Source: CBDCYN01 sp965224205 (GTDB lineage Bacteria; Planctomycetota; Phycisphaerae; Phycisphaerales; Phycisphaeraceae). From it: a stretch of DNA of 64,000 nt. The notes under the pieces are model-generated. The model was not told the DNA's origin, did not search any database, and saw only the letters and a list, made by a program, of their open reading frames with translations. Shown piece after piece: positions 21,537 through 30,211 of the stretch (position 1 is the first letter of the stretch; each line of letters begins with the position of its first letter). Location of the stretch: positions 152,804 to 216,803 of the forward strand of contig CBDCYN010000013.1 of assembly GCA_965224205.1 (NCBI GenBank), written 5' to 3'. The translations under genes were made by a program, and so were the position numbers.

Positions 21537-22178
21537 ATGACGATCAGGGAATGGTTCTGGGCGGTCGTGGCGGCGGTGTATCTGCTGGTGGCCAGCGTGG
21601 TGTCGCTGAGCGTGGTCCTATCATCGTTTCCGACATCCCATCATGTGCTAGAACCGGTGACGGTGAATCAAGATCAACACGACGATCCGGGTCACGGTGA
21701 TGCAGTTGAGACTTACGGTGTAGGGGACGCCGGTCTCATGAACCGGCCGGTGGTCGTCGACGTGGCGGTGGAGTTTCAGTCGGTGTGGATCCTGGGCTGG
21801 ACGCTGAGTAAACCCAGGCCGGCGGTAGGGATGCTGATCTTGGCATTAGCCGCCGGGACGATCGGGGCTGTGGTGCACGCGTTTCAATCGTTGGCCACTT
21901 TTGTGGGCAGCCGGCGGTTCCTGGCCAGCTGGACCCTGTGGTACTTTGTCCGTCCCCCGATCGGGGCTCTGCTGGGATTGCTGTTTTATTTCGTGCTCCG
22001 TGCGGGGCTGGTGATGAACGACAGCGGGTCGACCAGCCCTTATGGCGTTGTGGCGATCGCCGCGTTGGGCGGGTTGTTTTCCAAGAAGGCGCTGGACAAG
22101 CTGCACGAGGTCTTCAATGTCCTGTTCCAAACCAAAGAGCCGTCCCGAGAGACCGATCCGTTGATGGGCGAGGGCTGA
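21537..22178 (+). CDS. Membrane protein of unknown function
   Basis: 213 aa with four predicted membrane helices: about 6-30, 95-115, 130-160 (IGALLGLLFYFVLRAG) and 173-185. A His/Asp-rich loop (residues 35-60) lies outside the first helix. The C-terminal part (FSKKALDKLHEVFNVLF) resembles the cytoplasmic end seen in some planctomycete membrane proteins. No family recognised with certainty. Starts 40 bases after the kinase gene on the same strand, so it may be translated from the same mRNA. Confidence 0.7.
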   Translation: MTIREWFWAVVAAVYLLVASVVSLSVVLSSFPTSHHVLEPVTVNQDQHDDPGHGDAVETYGVGDAGLMNRPVVVDVAVEFQSVWILGWTLSKPRPAVGMLILALAAGTIGAVVHAFQSLATFVGSRRFLASWTLWYFVRPPIGALLGLLFYFVLRAGLVMNDSGSTSPYGVVAIAALGGLFSKKALDKLHEVFNVLFQTKEPSRETDPLMGEG

Positions 22179-22333
22179 GGTTCCCCGCAGAAAGCGGACC
22201 GTCGGAGGGCTGCCTGTCGCGTCATGCACCCTTTTGGACGACACCCCCACGGCGTGTTTGACATCTGATCCGAAACGGTTAGATTGTCAGGCTTCTTTGT
22301 AGGAAATGGTATTGAGTATCGACTACGACGCCG

Positions 22334-22768
22334 ATGAATCGTCAAACCTATATCGCTAAGAACCGTGAGGTAGATCAGAGCTGGCTGGCGGTCGACGCGA
22401 GCGACCAGGTCCTCGGTCACCTAGCTAGCAAGCTGGCAGTGGTGCTGATGGGCAAGAACAAGCCGCAGTACACCCCTCACCACGATGTGGGTGACTACGT
22501 GGTGGTGACCAATGCTCAGAAGATTAAGCTCACCGGCAACAAGCTAGACCAGAAGTTCCATCAGACCTACAGCGGCCATCCCGGGGGCCGCAAGCAGTAT
22601 AGCTACCGGTGGATGCTCGAAAACAAGCCCGAGCAGCTGCTCGAGCACGCCGTGCGACGGATGCTGCCTAAGAACCGGCTGGCCCGGAAAATGCTAGGAA
22701 AGCTTAAAATCTATCGCGGTGACCAGCACCCCCACCAGGCCCAAAAGCCCCAGCCGGTGACCTTGTAA
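22334..22768 (+). CDS. rplM: 50S ribosomal protein L13
   Basis: 144 aa, the standard length. Typical features are VDASDQVLGHLASKLAVVLMGK, the GDYVVVTNAQKIKLTGNK core, YSGHPGG and the basic region RRMLPKNRLARKMLGKLKIY. It binds early in 50S assembly. It is followed by rpsI after 47 bases, the classical rplM-rpsI operon. In other bacteria this operon is autoregulated through its 5' leader; the 155-base leader here shows no obvious L13 site by eye. Confidence 0.98.
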   Translation: MNRQTYIAKNREVDQSWLAVDASDQVLGHLASKLAVVLMGKNKPQYTPHHDVGDYVVVTNAQKIKLTGNKLDQKFHQTYSGHPGGRKQYSYRWMLENKPEQLLEHAVRRMLPKNRLARKMLGKLKIYRGDQHPHQAQKPQPVTL

Positions 22769-22815
22769 TCCAAGCCCCTTGCCGGCCCCTAACCCTTAAA
22801 CCGGGATGACTCGAG

Positions 22816-23391
22816 ATGGGTGAAGAACAACACACCAACGAAAACGTCCAGCCGGCAGACCAACCTGACGCGGCCTCAAGCGGTCAAGAGATACCGGAAA
22901 CACCTAAGCCGGTGAGCATCGATCTAGGCTCATCACCCACGACCGCGACCCCCTCGGCCGCCTCGGAGTCCCAACCGGCCCCTAAACCCGCCAAGCCCAC
23001 CGCGGGCAATTACCACTGGGGCACCGGCAGACGCAAGACCGCCGTGGCCCGCGTGCGGATCCGGCCAGGGGACGGGAAATTCCTCGTCAACGGCAGGCCG
23101 GCGGATCAATACTTCACCGAGATCCGCGACCATGAAGATATCAACGCCCCGCTGAGGCAGACCAAAACCGAAGGCAGCCTTGATGTCTTCGTCAACGTCC
23201 GGGGGGGCGGGTTCCACGGCCAGGCAGGGGCGGTGCTGCTGGGCCTAAGCCGGGCATTGAAGAACTACGACCCGACCCTTGAGCCGATCCTCCGCGACCA
23301 CGATTTCCTCACACGTGACCCCCGTGAGGTGGAACGCAAGAAGTATGGCCAGCGCGGGGCCCGTCGTCGGTTCCAGTTCTCGAAGCGGTAA
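22816..23391 (+). CDS. rpsI: 30S ribosomal protein S9 with N-terminal extension
   Basis: 191 aa against about 130 for the family. The C-terminal part is canonical: GTGRRKTAVARVRIRPG, LRQTKTEGSLDVFVNVRGGG, and the C-terminus GQRGARRRFQFSKR reaching the decoding-site tRNA. The first ~62 residues are a low-complexity Pro/Ala/Ser/Glu tail absent from standard S9. No internal ATG with a better start is close to the conserved core, so the tail is probably translated. Pairs with rplM upstream. Confidence 0.97.
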   Translation: MGEEQHTNENVQPADQPDAASSGQEIPETPKPVSIDLGSSPTTATPSAASESQPAPKPAKPTAGNYHWGTGRRKTAVARVRIRPGDGKFLVNGRPADQYFTEIRDHEDINAPLRQTKTEGSLDVFVNVRGGGFHGQAGAVLLGLSRALKNYDPTLEPILRDHDFLTRDPREVERKKYGQRGARRRFQFSKR

Positions 23392-23623
23392 CCCCTCAAA
23401 CCGAAGACCCGTACGTTTGCGTTACTTTCCGAAGCCTATCAGAGTCGAGGCATTGGCTGGGTGGCTAGCGTGCGCCCGGCGTATCCAAACATCGTGTCGG
23501 TATTAGTTTTAACCACGAGTGCGTTCCGTGTCTCGTCGCAGGGTGCCTTTGTTAAGGACCCGGTTGCGGTCGTGTGCGGCTGGCTTCGAAACGCCACGGA
23601 TGAGTTATACGCACCGCGTCGCT

Positions 23624-24190
23624 TTACCCCAGCAGGTGCGTCATCGGTTTGGCCAACGCGGCGAACCGGGCCGCAGGGATATCGACGGTTTGCCAGCTGC
23701 GGCTACGCGGTTTGATGTGGGTTTGGTAGTCGGACACGGTGACCACCACCAACGTGTACCAGCGATTGACCGATTGAAACATCTCGTGACCCGGCGTGCG
23801 GTTTGACCCGGCCTGGCACCAGTAAACAAACGCGAACGCGGCGCGGAACCCCGCCCCGAACAGCCGCTCCCACCGCAGCAGGCTCTCGATATCGGCGCGT
23901 GTGACCCAGTTATCGAAATAGCCTGCTCGTTTGCCGTTGCGGGCCGGGCCACAGCCCCCGAGCTTACGGCCCTTGACCTCGACGAGCAGGTTATCGTTGT
24001 GCCGGCTATAGACGACGAAATCAAAACTTTTTAATTTGATGGGCCCCGAAACGAACGATGGGGCGGGCCCTGACCCGGGGTCGTTCTTGACGATCGCCCG
24101 CTTGGCTTCGTCGACAGCGATGTACGGGATCTGCCTGCGACGCAGGTAACGCTCGAACGCTGCATCGTAATGGAAACGCCTCAGCGCCAT
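23624..24190 (-). CDS. HYExAFE family protein with a PD-(D/E)XK-like motif
   Basis: 188 aa from the ATG at 24190, chosen because the family motif is near the N-terminus; an ATG at 24238 is in frame. The motif HYDAAFERYL at 7-16 fits the HYExAFE family known from planctomycetes. Residues 57-73 contain D57 (SFDFVVYSR) and E71-V-K73 (LLVEVKGRKL), the spacing and beta-strand context of PD-(D/E)XK nucleases, with an acidic residue ahead of ExK. A nuclease-type fold is therefore likely, but activity is not shown. It is not next to any restriction-methylation gene. Function unknown. Confidence 0.7.
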   Translation of the reverse strand: MALRRFHYDAAFERYLRRRQIPYIAVDEAKRAIVKNDPGSGPAPSFVSGPIKLKSFDFVVYSRHNDNLLVEVKGRKLGGCGPARNGKRAGYFDNWVTRADIESLLRWERLFGAGFRAAFAFVYWCQAGSNRTPGHEMFQSVNRWYTLVVVTVSDYQTHIKPRSRSWQTVDIPAARFAALAKPMTHLLG

Positions 24191-24319
24191 GCCCACCCAC
24201 CCAAGACACAGCGGCGGGCACCGGCGACGCTGACACATATGGGAGGGTCTACGACGAGGTCAGGTATCATGAAACTCCCCTTTACTTTAGCGTCAACACA
24301 CTCGCCACAAGGCCATGAC

Positions 24320-24913
24320 CTAAATCGGGGCTGGGCAGCGTGAACCCGACCGGTCCGACTGGAGCTTCGAATCGTCGGGACTATCGGGACACCCGGGGGG
24401 CACGATGTCGTCACCATCAACGCGGACGCCCCCGGGCCGCGGGTGTGGCTCGTCCAGATCCGGGGTCGGCGAATAGGCTTCGTCGTCGCTGCGGAGCAGA
24501 TCAACCTCATCATCCGGGGCGACCGTTGGCAGCATGCGGGGTTGACCGCTGCGTAACGGGGATGTCTTCCCGACACGCGGGGGGCTCTTAGGCGGTAGGG
24601 CGGGTTGGAGCCGTGCCGGTTGACCGTTGATCACGACGGTGAATACAACCGGCCCGATCGCGATCTCGTCTCCGGCTTTCAATGGGGCGACCTGGACGCG
24701 TTTATGGTTGTGGTACGTCCCGTTGCTTGAACCCAGGTCTCTAAGCGTCACGCCGTCTTTCTCGATCAGGATCTCGCAGTGCTCACGGGACACACTCGAC
24801 AAAGGCACACGTAGCTCACAGCGTTGCGTGCGGCCGATCTTGATGCGCGTCTTAGAGATCGGGAACTCTTTGCGGCTGCCGTCGGCCTTGAACATCACCA
24901 GCAGTACATCCAT
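24320..24913 (-). CDS. FHA domain protein
   Basis: 197 aa. An N-terminal FHA domain (about 20-100) has the conserved pattern: IKIGRTQRCELRVPLSSVS, REHCEI, LRDLGSSNGTYHNHKRV and LKAGDEIAIG; Arg and Ser in the first block contact phosphothreonine. The remaining ~95 residues are Pro/Asp/Arg-rich and probably disordered. It may read out Ser/Thr kinase signals, as planctomycetes have many such kinases, but no kinase gene is nearby. Divergent from the repeat-rich spacer at 24914-25648. Confidence 0.85.
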   Translation of the reverse strand: MDVLLVMFKADGSRKEFPISKTRIKIGRTQRCELRVPLSSVSREHCEILIEKDGVTLRDLGSSNGTYHNHKRVQVAPLKAGDEIAIGPVVFTVVINGQPARLQPALPPKSPPRVGKTSPLRSGQPRMLPTVAPDDEVDLLRSDDEAYSPTPDLDEPHPRPGGVRVDGDDIVPPGCPDSPDDSKLQSDRSGSRCPAPI

Positions 24914-25222
24914 GACGCGTTCCTTGTTTAAGGATATTATCGGAAACGATCTCCTTCAAGCCTCGATGTCCTCTCGTCTGCTGTTGGGCTGGCGACGGTG
25001 CCCCAAAGGACGAGGATGCAAACCAGTAAAAACAGAATTTTACGTCAAAGCCGCGAGGGGCTGATCACACGCAATGGACATAAAAACCCAACAGGATACC
25101 CATTAATGTTATGGGACCCGACGACGCCATTCAACTAGGATCTCGTCCACGAAATGTTTGCCGCTAGCCATCGGTGGCTTACAAGACGGGGTATTACACT
25201 CAATGGATTAGAGGTAACCGGC

Positions 25223-25330
25223 AAGATATACCCATCCTGGATGAAATGGCGGCATGACTCGTCCACGCGGCAAGGAAACATCAGGTTCAGATGTACCTGT
25301 GACGCGGTGTTTTGATACGTGGTGCGTATA
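25223..25330 (-). repeat. Dispersed intergenic repeat, family 1, copy F
   Basis: On the minus strand: GCACCACGTATCAAAACACC, GAGTCATGCCGCCATTTCAT and CCAGGATGGGTATA, in the order of the plus-strand copies but more diverged in the middle. Confidence 0.6.
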
Positions 25331-25340
25331 TTGCCGGCTG

Positions 25341-25405
25341 CGGTAGGAGATCACGATCCGGCTAAGGATTATGGTGGGCCAGCCCCTTCCGACGCATCCT
25401 TACCT
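25341..25405 (+). repeat. Dispersed intergenic repeat, family 2, copy 3
   Basis: Contains CGGCTAAGGATTATGGTGGG then CCAGCCCCTTCCGACGCATC and CTTACC, matching copies 1 and 2. The right flank differs from copy 2, which carries terminal inverted repeats. Confidence 0.6.
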
Positions 25406-25648
25406 ATTCAGGACGCCCCCCCGCGAGCGTCCGTCAACCTTAACCATAAAACAATGGGCTATGGGGGCCACTCGGCCTACCCGTTTAGACACGTGCGGCC
25501 CTTGTCTGAGCCACGGGCGTTGTGAGAAACCGCCGACACAAGGTGACCCAAGCGGTTGGTGCACGGGGCCGACTTGGTTTATCCTTAATATTAAGATCAC
25601 GACCCTGATGGGATACGTCGCGTTCGAGATATCCGGCAGGGATGACGC

Positions 25649-25795
25649 ATGACCATCCGTTTCCATTGCGAAGACTGTCAATCCAGGATCAAGGTCCCCG
25701 ACGGCAATGAGGGCCGGCCGGTGAAGTGTCCCAAGTGTGGTCACCGTCAGTACGTCCCGCACAAACCGACGCGGTTGACGGGCCGGGAGCTTTAG
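25649..25795 (+). CDS. Zinc-ribbon N-terminal part of a frameshifted gene
   Basis: 48 codons from the ATG at 25649. The product MTIRFHCEDCQSRIKVPDG, then RPVKCPKCGHRQYVP, is a zinc ribbon with two CxxC pairs (C7/C10 and C27/C30), the normal N-terminal domain of a planctomycete membrane-protein family in which a disordered linker and membrane helices follow. Here the frame stops at 25795, while the expected linker and membrane helices are in the frame one base back (25726-26736). One base has probably been lost between about 25755 and 25790. A genuine separate 48-aa protein is less likely. Confidence 0.6.
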   Translation: MTIRFHCEDCQSRIKVPDGNEGRPVKCPKCGHRQYVPHKPTRLTGREL

Positions 25796-26736
25796 AATCT
25801 TCCGAGGCTCAACAAGACGATGACGACGCAACCCCGCTCGATGAGCTTGCTGGGGCCGCGCGTTTGGACGCACCGCGTACGGATCCTCCACCGACGGAAG
25901 GGGCACCCTCGCGGTCACCGCGGCCCGATTCCGATGACGCGCTGGCGTCACAAGCGGACGATCAGGAATACGACCAGGACGAGAGGATCGACGATCCCCT
26001 AGCGGCCTTGGCGGCACAGGCAGGGGGGGGAGACAGCTCAGCGACGATGATCGAAAAGGCTCTCAACGAAAACACCGACGGGGAGGACGACCAGCCTCAC
26101 GACAGCGACGATGATCCGGCTCGTGACGAAGCGGGCTCTGGCAGCACTACCGCTGCTGCGGACGTTGAAGAAAGATCCGGGCCTTCCGCTGCGGCCACGG
26201 TCGCCCGACCGCCCCATAAGCGCGCCGACGCCGATCGTCGTCAGCGGCCCGCCACCCCGGCGCGGGTGAACCAGCCGTCAGCTAAGCACAAGAATAAGAC
26301 GCTCATCGCTAAACCCGCCTTGATCGAAGAACCACAAACCCCGCCTGCGACGCAACCCACCAAGCAATCGACGCCACGATCCGCCGCCGCGGGCCCGGTA
26401 GGGGTTTCATTATCGAAGACGAAGCCGCGTCGCTCTGGGCCATCTCCCGGCCAGGCCGCGACGGTCGATCTATCACCCAGCCGGTCCAAACGCACCACGC
26501 ATCAGCGGGCGGTCAGGTCGTACATCGCGCTGTTGATCGTGGCGTGGTTGCTTCGGGTGCTGGCGGTGCTGTCGATCGGTGGCGCGGTCAAGGTCATGCT
26601 GATCGCGATCGACGACGGGCGTCCCATCGCCTACCGGGCCCTTGTGCTGCTCGTCGGGGCGGTGGTCGCCACGGTGGTTTGGGGGGTCGCCGAGATCGCC
26701 GTAGCCGTGCGCACGATAGCCCGTCACGGCGGATGA
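25726..26736 (+). CDS. Linker and membrane part of the zinc-ribbon protein (frameshifted)
   Basis: The open frame covers 336 codons; real coding sense probably begins near 25780 with ALESSEAQQDDDD. About 240 residues of Asp/Ala/Pro/Thr-rich disorder are followed by two membrane helices (about 268-292, YIALLIVAWLLRVLAVLSIG, and 303-325). In related proteins such a linker-plus-two-helices unit is attached to an N-terminal zinc ribbon, which is present just upstream in another frame (25649-25795). The apparent GTG start at 25726 lies inside the zinc-ribbon code and has no ribosome-binding site of its own. Function unknown. Confidence 0.6.
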   Translation: MSQVWSPSVRPAQTDAVDGPGALESSEAQQDDDDATPLDELAGAARLDAPRTDPPPTEGAPSRSPRPDSDDALASQADDQEYDQDERIDDPLAALAAQAGGGDSSATMIEKALNENTDGEDDQPHDSDDDPARDEAGSGSTTAAADVEERSGPSAAATVARPPHKRADADRRQRPATPARVNQPSAKHKNKTLIAKPALIEEPQTPPATQPTKQSTPRSAAAGPVGVSLSKTKPRRSGPSPGQAATVDLSPSRSKRTTHQRAVRSYIALLIVAWLLRVLAVLSIGGAVKVMLIAIDDGRPIAYRALVLLVGAVVATVVWGVAEIAVAVRTIARHGG

Positions 26737-26794
26737 GCTGATGGACGTAAGGCGCGATGCCCCTGGTGCCGCGTCGGTACGGCTTCGTGGCCCC

Positions 26795-27013
26795 ATGAAA
26801 CGACGGATCATCGGTTTCCATCAAGATGAAGACGGGCATTGGGTCGCCCAGCTCGAATGCGGCCACAATCAGCATGTACGCCACAACCCACCTTGGATAA
26901 TGCGGCCATGGGTCGTGCATGAAGAAACACGACAGGCGAGGATCGGGATGACGTTATTATGTGCACTTTGCGGCCAGACCGATCACCCGGTCGTAGAGAT
27001 CGATCGCGTGTAA
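26795..27013 (+). CDS. DUF3565 family protein
   Basis: 72 aa from the ATG at 26795; the frame is open upstream to 26741. The sequence matches the DUF3565 pattern: GFHQDEDGHWVAQLECGHNQ, HVRHNPPW, RPWV and a C-terminal LLCALCG. The Cys/His residues (C-G-H, H-V-R-H, C-x-x-C) could bind a metal. Members are small soluble proteins of unknown role. It follows the zinc-ribbon gene by 58 bases on the same strand. Confidence 0.85.
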   Translation: MKRRIIGFHQDEDGHWVAQLECGHNQHVRHNPPWIMRPWVVHEETRQARIGMTLLCALCGQTDHPVVEIDRV

Positions 27014-28057
27014 CGTGTAGCCCATCGGAGGCGGTTGTCGCTTCCGCGTCCGTGTTGGGAGGATGACATGTCCCTCTTGGTTCGGTTCAGGTTGATGTGG
27101 CATCAACGATACCGATCCCAGATAAAAATACGGCGTGACTCACGTACGCGGCGGGGAAATCTTCGGTGTCCAACACATACTCGACGCGGTCGTTTGATAC
27201 GCGGTGTGTTTAGTGCACTACCCAGATTGATCTTTCAGTGAGGTTTCATGATGGTGCGCCGTCGACACATTCGCGATCAAGTTCTGGTGTGCGCTGGGCA
27301 TGGTAGAGTCGATGAGTCTGTTCGATAAGCGTTTGCATTATGTTTGAATCACGCCATACTGAGAGCAGGCAAATGGGTATCGAACCTTTCAGGGCGGCTT
27401 TGATGACTGGGTTGTTTTTTTCAGATCGCGTCGCATGGGTTTGCATGAACAACCGAACCCACCCTAGCAGCGCCGCTTCTTCCTCTCTACTCGAACGCCT
27501 CCACGCGACAAGGAAGGCACGCCAACAATCCCCGATAGACCTACCACCCGAGAGTGCACCCGATACATCGTGGATGAGTGATCGACGATCAACCTGATCG
27601 ACCTGCCGGCCGTTAAGGCGGGCCTACTCGCTTATGTACATCGTTCCCATACTTCGCTTACGCAAGATCATACGGCACAGCGCTAATGCTCATCGCAACC
27701 CTGTGCCCGGCCGTTGTCGCTTCGGAATGAACCTGTTCCAACACGATGGGATCCGTTGAACGGGATCGTTTGAAAGGCTTCGTTTGTCAGGGATCAATCC
27801 CAGATTCTTCCTGTCTTTCAGCCCGCGACGACGCCTGCCGGAGATCGCTCGAAACGATGCATGAATGTCTCAACAGACGATCACGGACACGCTAACTGTG
27901 TTCCTGACACGAGCTTTGCTCAAGATGACAGATGTTTACTGCCGATAGATTTTTCACGATCGTGAAGTTGTCGAAGTTGTCGTTGAAGCAACGGGTGACC
28001 GCATGAACAAAACAATTGGACGCACGCTCCGAGGATGTCTTGAAAGGATGAAAGCCG
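27014..28057. other. Long intergenic region with a family-1 repeat
   Basis: No gene can be supported. Open frames around 27246-27597 on both strands lack a ribosome-binding site and recognisable motifs. A family-1 repeat copy lies at 27107-27212. The stretch 27600-28050 upstream of the histone-like gene shows no conserved signal that I recognise. Confidence 0.45.
27107..27212 (-). repeat. Dispersed intergenic repeat, family 1, copy E
   Basis: On the minus strand it reads CACCGCGTATCAAACGACCG, GAGTATGTGTTGGACACCGA and GAGTCACGCCGTATTTTTAT, closely matching the copies at 10629 and 36990. Confidence 0.75.
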
Positions 28058-28369
28058 ATGGCTAAGAAAACCGTGAAGAAGGCCAAGAAGAAGGCCGCCA
28101 AGAAAACCGTGAAGAAGGCCGCCAAGAAGACTGTGAAAAAGGCTAAGAAGAAGGCCGCCAAGAAGACCGTGAAAAAGGCTAAGAAGAAGGCCGCCAAGAA
28201 GACCGTGAAAAAGGCCAAGAAGAAGGCCGCCAAGAAGACCGTGAAAAAGGCCAAGAAGAAGGCCGCCAAGAAGACCGTGAAAAAGGCCAAGAAGAAGGCT
28301 CCTAAGAAAACGACCAAAAGGAAAGCGGTGAAGAGAACCACGACGAAAAAGGCTAGGAAGCGCACTTGA
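28058..28369 (+). CDS. Lys/Ala-rich histone H1-like DNA-binding protein
   Basis: 103 aa, more than half Lys, the rest mainly Ala, Thr and Val; no acidic residue. The sequence is built of a 12-residue unit, TVKKAKKKAAKK, repeated about six times (one unit shortened to 8), encoded by a 36-bp tandem repeat from about 28067 to 28300. The C-terminus (TKRKAVKRTTTKKARKRT) leaves the repeat. Such proteins resemble the C-terminal tail of histone H1 and of bacterial HC1/AlgP-type proteins, and probably coat or compact DNA. Start ATG at 28058, AAAGGA upstream. A perfect terminator follows at 28481. Confidence 0.85.
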   Translation: MAKKTVKKAKKKAAKKTVKKAAKKTVKKAKKKAAKKTVKKAKKKAAKKTVKKAKKKAAKKTVKKAKKKAAKKTVKKAKKKAPKKTTKRKAVKRTTTKKARKRT

Positions 28370-28480
28370 GAAGGTCGGCGCATTAGGCCGATCTTGATCA
28401 CCCAGACCCCAGCTTCACGTGGTGATGGTTCATCCGCGATATAAATCTACGATAAAACAACCTCGGAGCAGGTGAACCCC

Positions 28481-28508
28481 AAAGCGCCCTGATCAGGGCG
28501 CTTTTTTT
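28481..28508 (+). terminator. Rho-independent terminator after the histone-like gene
   Basis: AAAGCGCCCTGA/TCAGGGCGCTTT is a perfect 24-base palindrome (28481-28504) followed by an uninterrupted T run to 28508. It is 112 bases after the stop codon. Confidence 0.92.
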
Positions 28509-28513
28509 GTGTC

Positions 28514-28628
28514 GATAACGTTCTGAATTATGCGCACATTTGAAAAAGCAGCTCTCCGATTGGATGGTGTTGATTCTTAGGACAACCCCATACAAGGAGA
28601 ACTGCCATGACGGACACTACCTTTGTGT
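28514..28628 (+). mobile_element. Left-end remnant of an IS256-family element
   Basis: The 93 bases 28514-28606 align without length change to the left end of the intact IS256-family element at 28771-28863, from GATAACGT and TGCGCACATTTGAAAA to AAGGAGAACTGC before an ATG. Many substitutions show it is a different, older copy. The transposase frame is cut after about 8 codons by the IS481-family insertion at 28636, and the sequence beyond the right end of that element (32375 onwards) does not restore an IS256 transposase, so most of the old element is deleted. Confidence 0.75.
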
Positions 28629-28770
28629 CTTCACCTGTATTAGTTAAGACTTCATCTGACGCTTCCGTTAATCTTTGTTTCTCACAGAAGGAGACCGTCA
28701 GATGACCACCGACCAGAAGATCATTGCCAACAAAGTGGGGTTGCTCAAGCTGGCCCAGGCGCTGGGCAGC

Positions 28771-30211
28771 GATAACGTCCTGAATCATGCGCACATTTGA
28801 AAAGGCAGTTCTCCAGGTGGATGGTGTTGGTGAGTTAAACAACCCCATTCAAGGAGAACTGCAATGGATCAGGGTACTGGATCGGACCGCGGGATGAAAG
28901 AGGTGTTTCGGATCGACGAGGCGAAGGTTCGGGGTCACGTGGACCGGGTGGTACGTGAGTCCGTGGAGCAGACGTTGAACCAGCTGCTGGATGCCGAAGC
29001 CGAGGTGTTGTGCGGGGCTGGGCGGTATGAGCGCAGCGATGCCCGCAAGGATACGCGGGCGGGCCACTACCAGCGGAAGCTTCACACGAAGGCGGGTCAG
29101 GTGTCGTTGAAGGTGCCACGGCTGCGGAGCTTGCCGTTCGAGACGCAGATCATCGAGCGGTACAAGCGTCGCGAGAGCAGCGTCGAGGAAGCGTTGATCG
29201 AGATGTACCTGGCCGGGGTGAGCGTGCGTCGGGTCGAGGACATCACGGCGGCGTTGTGGGGCACGAAGGTCAGCCCATCGACGGTCAGCGAGCTGAATCA
29301 GAAGGTCTATCAACAGATCGAGCAGTGGCGGAACAAGCCGATCGAAGGTGAACACCCGTATGTATATCTCGACGGGATCAGCCTCAAACGCTCGTGGGGT
29401 GGTGAAGTTCGCAACGTGTCGGTGCTGGTGGCGATCGGCGTGGCGACGGACGGGTATCGTGAGGTGCTGGGGATCGCCGAGGGGGCCAAGGAAGACAAGG
29501 CGGGTTGGCTGGCGTTCCTGCGTCACCTCAAGACGCGGGGCCTGCGTGGCGTGAAGCTGTTTATCAGCGATGCGTGTCTGGGTCTGGTCGAGTCGCTTGG
29601 CGAACTCTATCCCGAGTCGTTGTGGCAGCGGTGCGTGGTGCACTGGTACCGCAACGTGTTTAGCATCACCCCCAAGGGCAAGGTCCAGGAGGTGTCGGCG
29701 ATGCTCAAGGCGATCCACGCCCAGGAAGATCGTGAAGCGGCGTTGAAGAAGGCCGAGGATGTGGCGAACAAGCTTGAGTCGATGAAACTGCCCAGGGCGG
29801 CCCAGCTGGTGCGTGCGTCGGTCGAACAGACGCTCAGCTACATGAGCTTCCCCCGTGAGCATTGGCTTCGGATCCGCACGAACAACCCGTTGGAGCGGAT
29901 CATGCGTGAGATCCGCCGACGCACTCGGGTGGTGGGCAGCTTCCCGGACGGGCAATCGGCGTTGATGCTCTCGGCAGCGAGGCTGCGACACGTCGCCGGT
30001 ACCCGTTGGGGCACGCGGCGGTACTTGGATATGAAACGGCTCGACGAACAGGAACAACAACAGGAAGAACCGATGAGCGTGGCGGTGTAGCCGCGCGAAG
30101 TTTGGTTGCCCCTCCGCTCGGGCTCACTACGTTCGCCCTCACTGCGGGCCAACCAAACTTACATCCACCGGAGACCGCCTGATCAAATGTGCGCAACTTG
30201 ACACACACTAC
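28771..30211 (+). mobile_element. IS256-family insertion sequence
   Basis: 1441 bp inserted in the IS481-family transposase, flanked by the 9-bp direct repeat CTGGGCAGC (28762-28770 and 30212-30220); 8-9 bp is normal for IS256. The ends share the inverted block TGCGCACATTTGA. Between the transposase stop and the right end lies a hairpin with arms AAGTTTGGTTG/CAACCAAACTT (about 30098-30161). Confidence 0.9.
28864..30090 (+). CDS. IS256-family (mutator type) transposase, intact
   Basis: 408 aa, full length for the family, starting at the ATG preceded by AAGGAG at 8 bases. Signature parts: TLNQLLDAEAEVLCGAGRYE (N-terminal), first Asp in YVYLDGISLK, second Asp in LFISDACLGL, the CVVHWYRN block, and the catalytic Glu in TNNPLERIMREIRRRTRVVG. 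No frameshift or stop, so the element should be able to move. It sits between the halves of the IS481-family transposase and has the same orientation. Confidence 0.95.
   Translation: MDQGTGSDRGMKEVFRIDEAKVRGHVDRVVRESVEQTLNQLLDAEAEVLCGAGRYERSDARKDTRAGHYQRKLHTKAGQVSLKVPRLRSLPFETQIIERYKRRESSVEEALIEMYLAGVSVRRVEDITAALWGTKVSPSTVSELNQKVYQQIEQWRNKPIEGEHPYVYLDGISLKRSWGGEVRNVSVLVAIGVATDGYREVLGIAEGAKEDKAGWLAFLRHLKTRGLRGVKLFISDACLGLVESLGELYPESLWQRCVVHWYRNVFSITPKGKVQEVSAMLKAIHAQEDREAALKKAEDVANKLESMKLPRAAQLVRASVEQTLSYMSFPREHWLRIRTNNPLERIMREIRRRTRVVGSFPDGQSALMLSAARLRHVAGTRWGTRRYLDMKRLDEQEQQQEEPMSVAV

Larger units (their letters stand above)
24914..25648. other. Intergenic region with copies of both dispersed repeats
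   Basis: No gene supported. It contains a family-1 copy (25223-25330, inverted) immediately followed by a family-2 copy (25341-25405). No other structure was recognised. Confidence 0.55.

Noticed and set aside
27246..27597. Open frames of 68 and 85 codons on opposite strands
   Set aside because: No ribosome-binding site, no recognisable domain, and low-complexity Ser/Arg composition; left as non-coding.
28849..30060. 403-codon open frame opposite the IS256-family transposase
   Set aside because: High-GC antisense frame of a clearly recognised transposase; composition rich in Leu, Arg, His and no motif.
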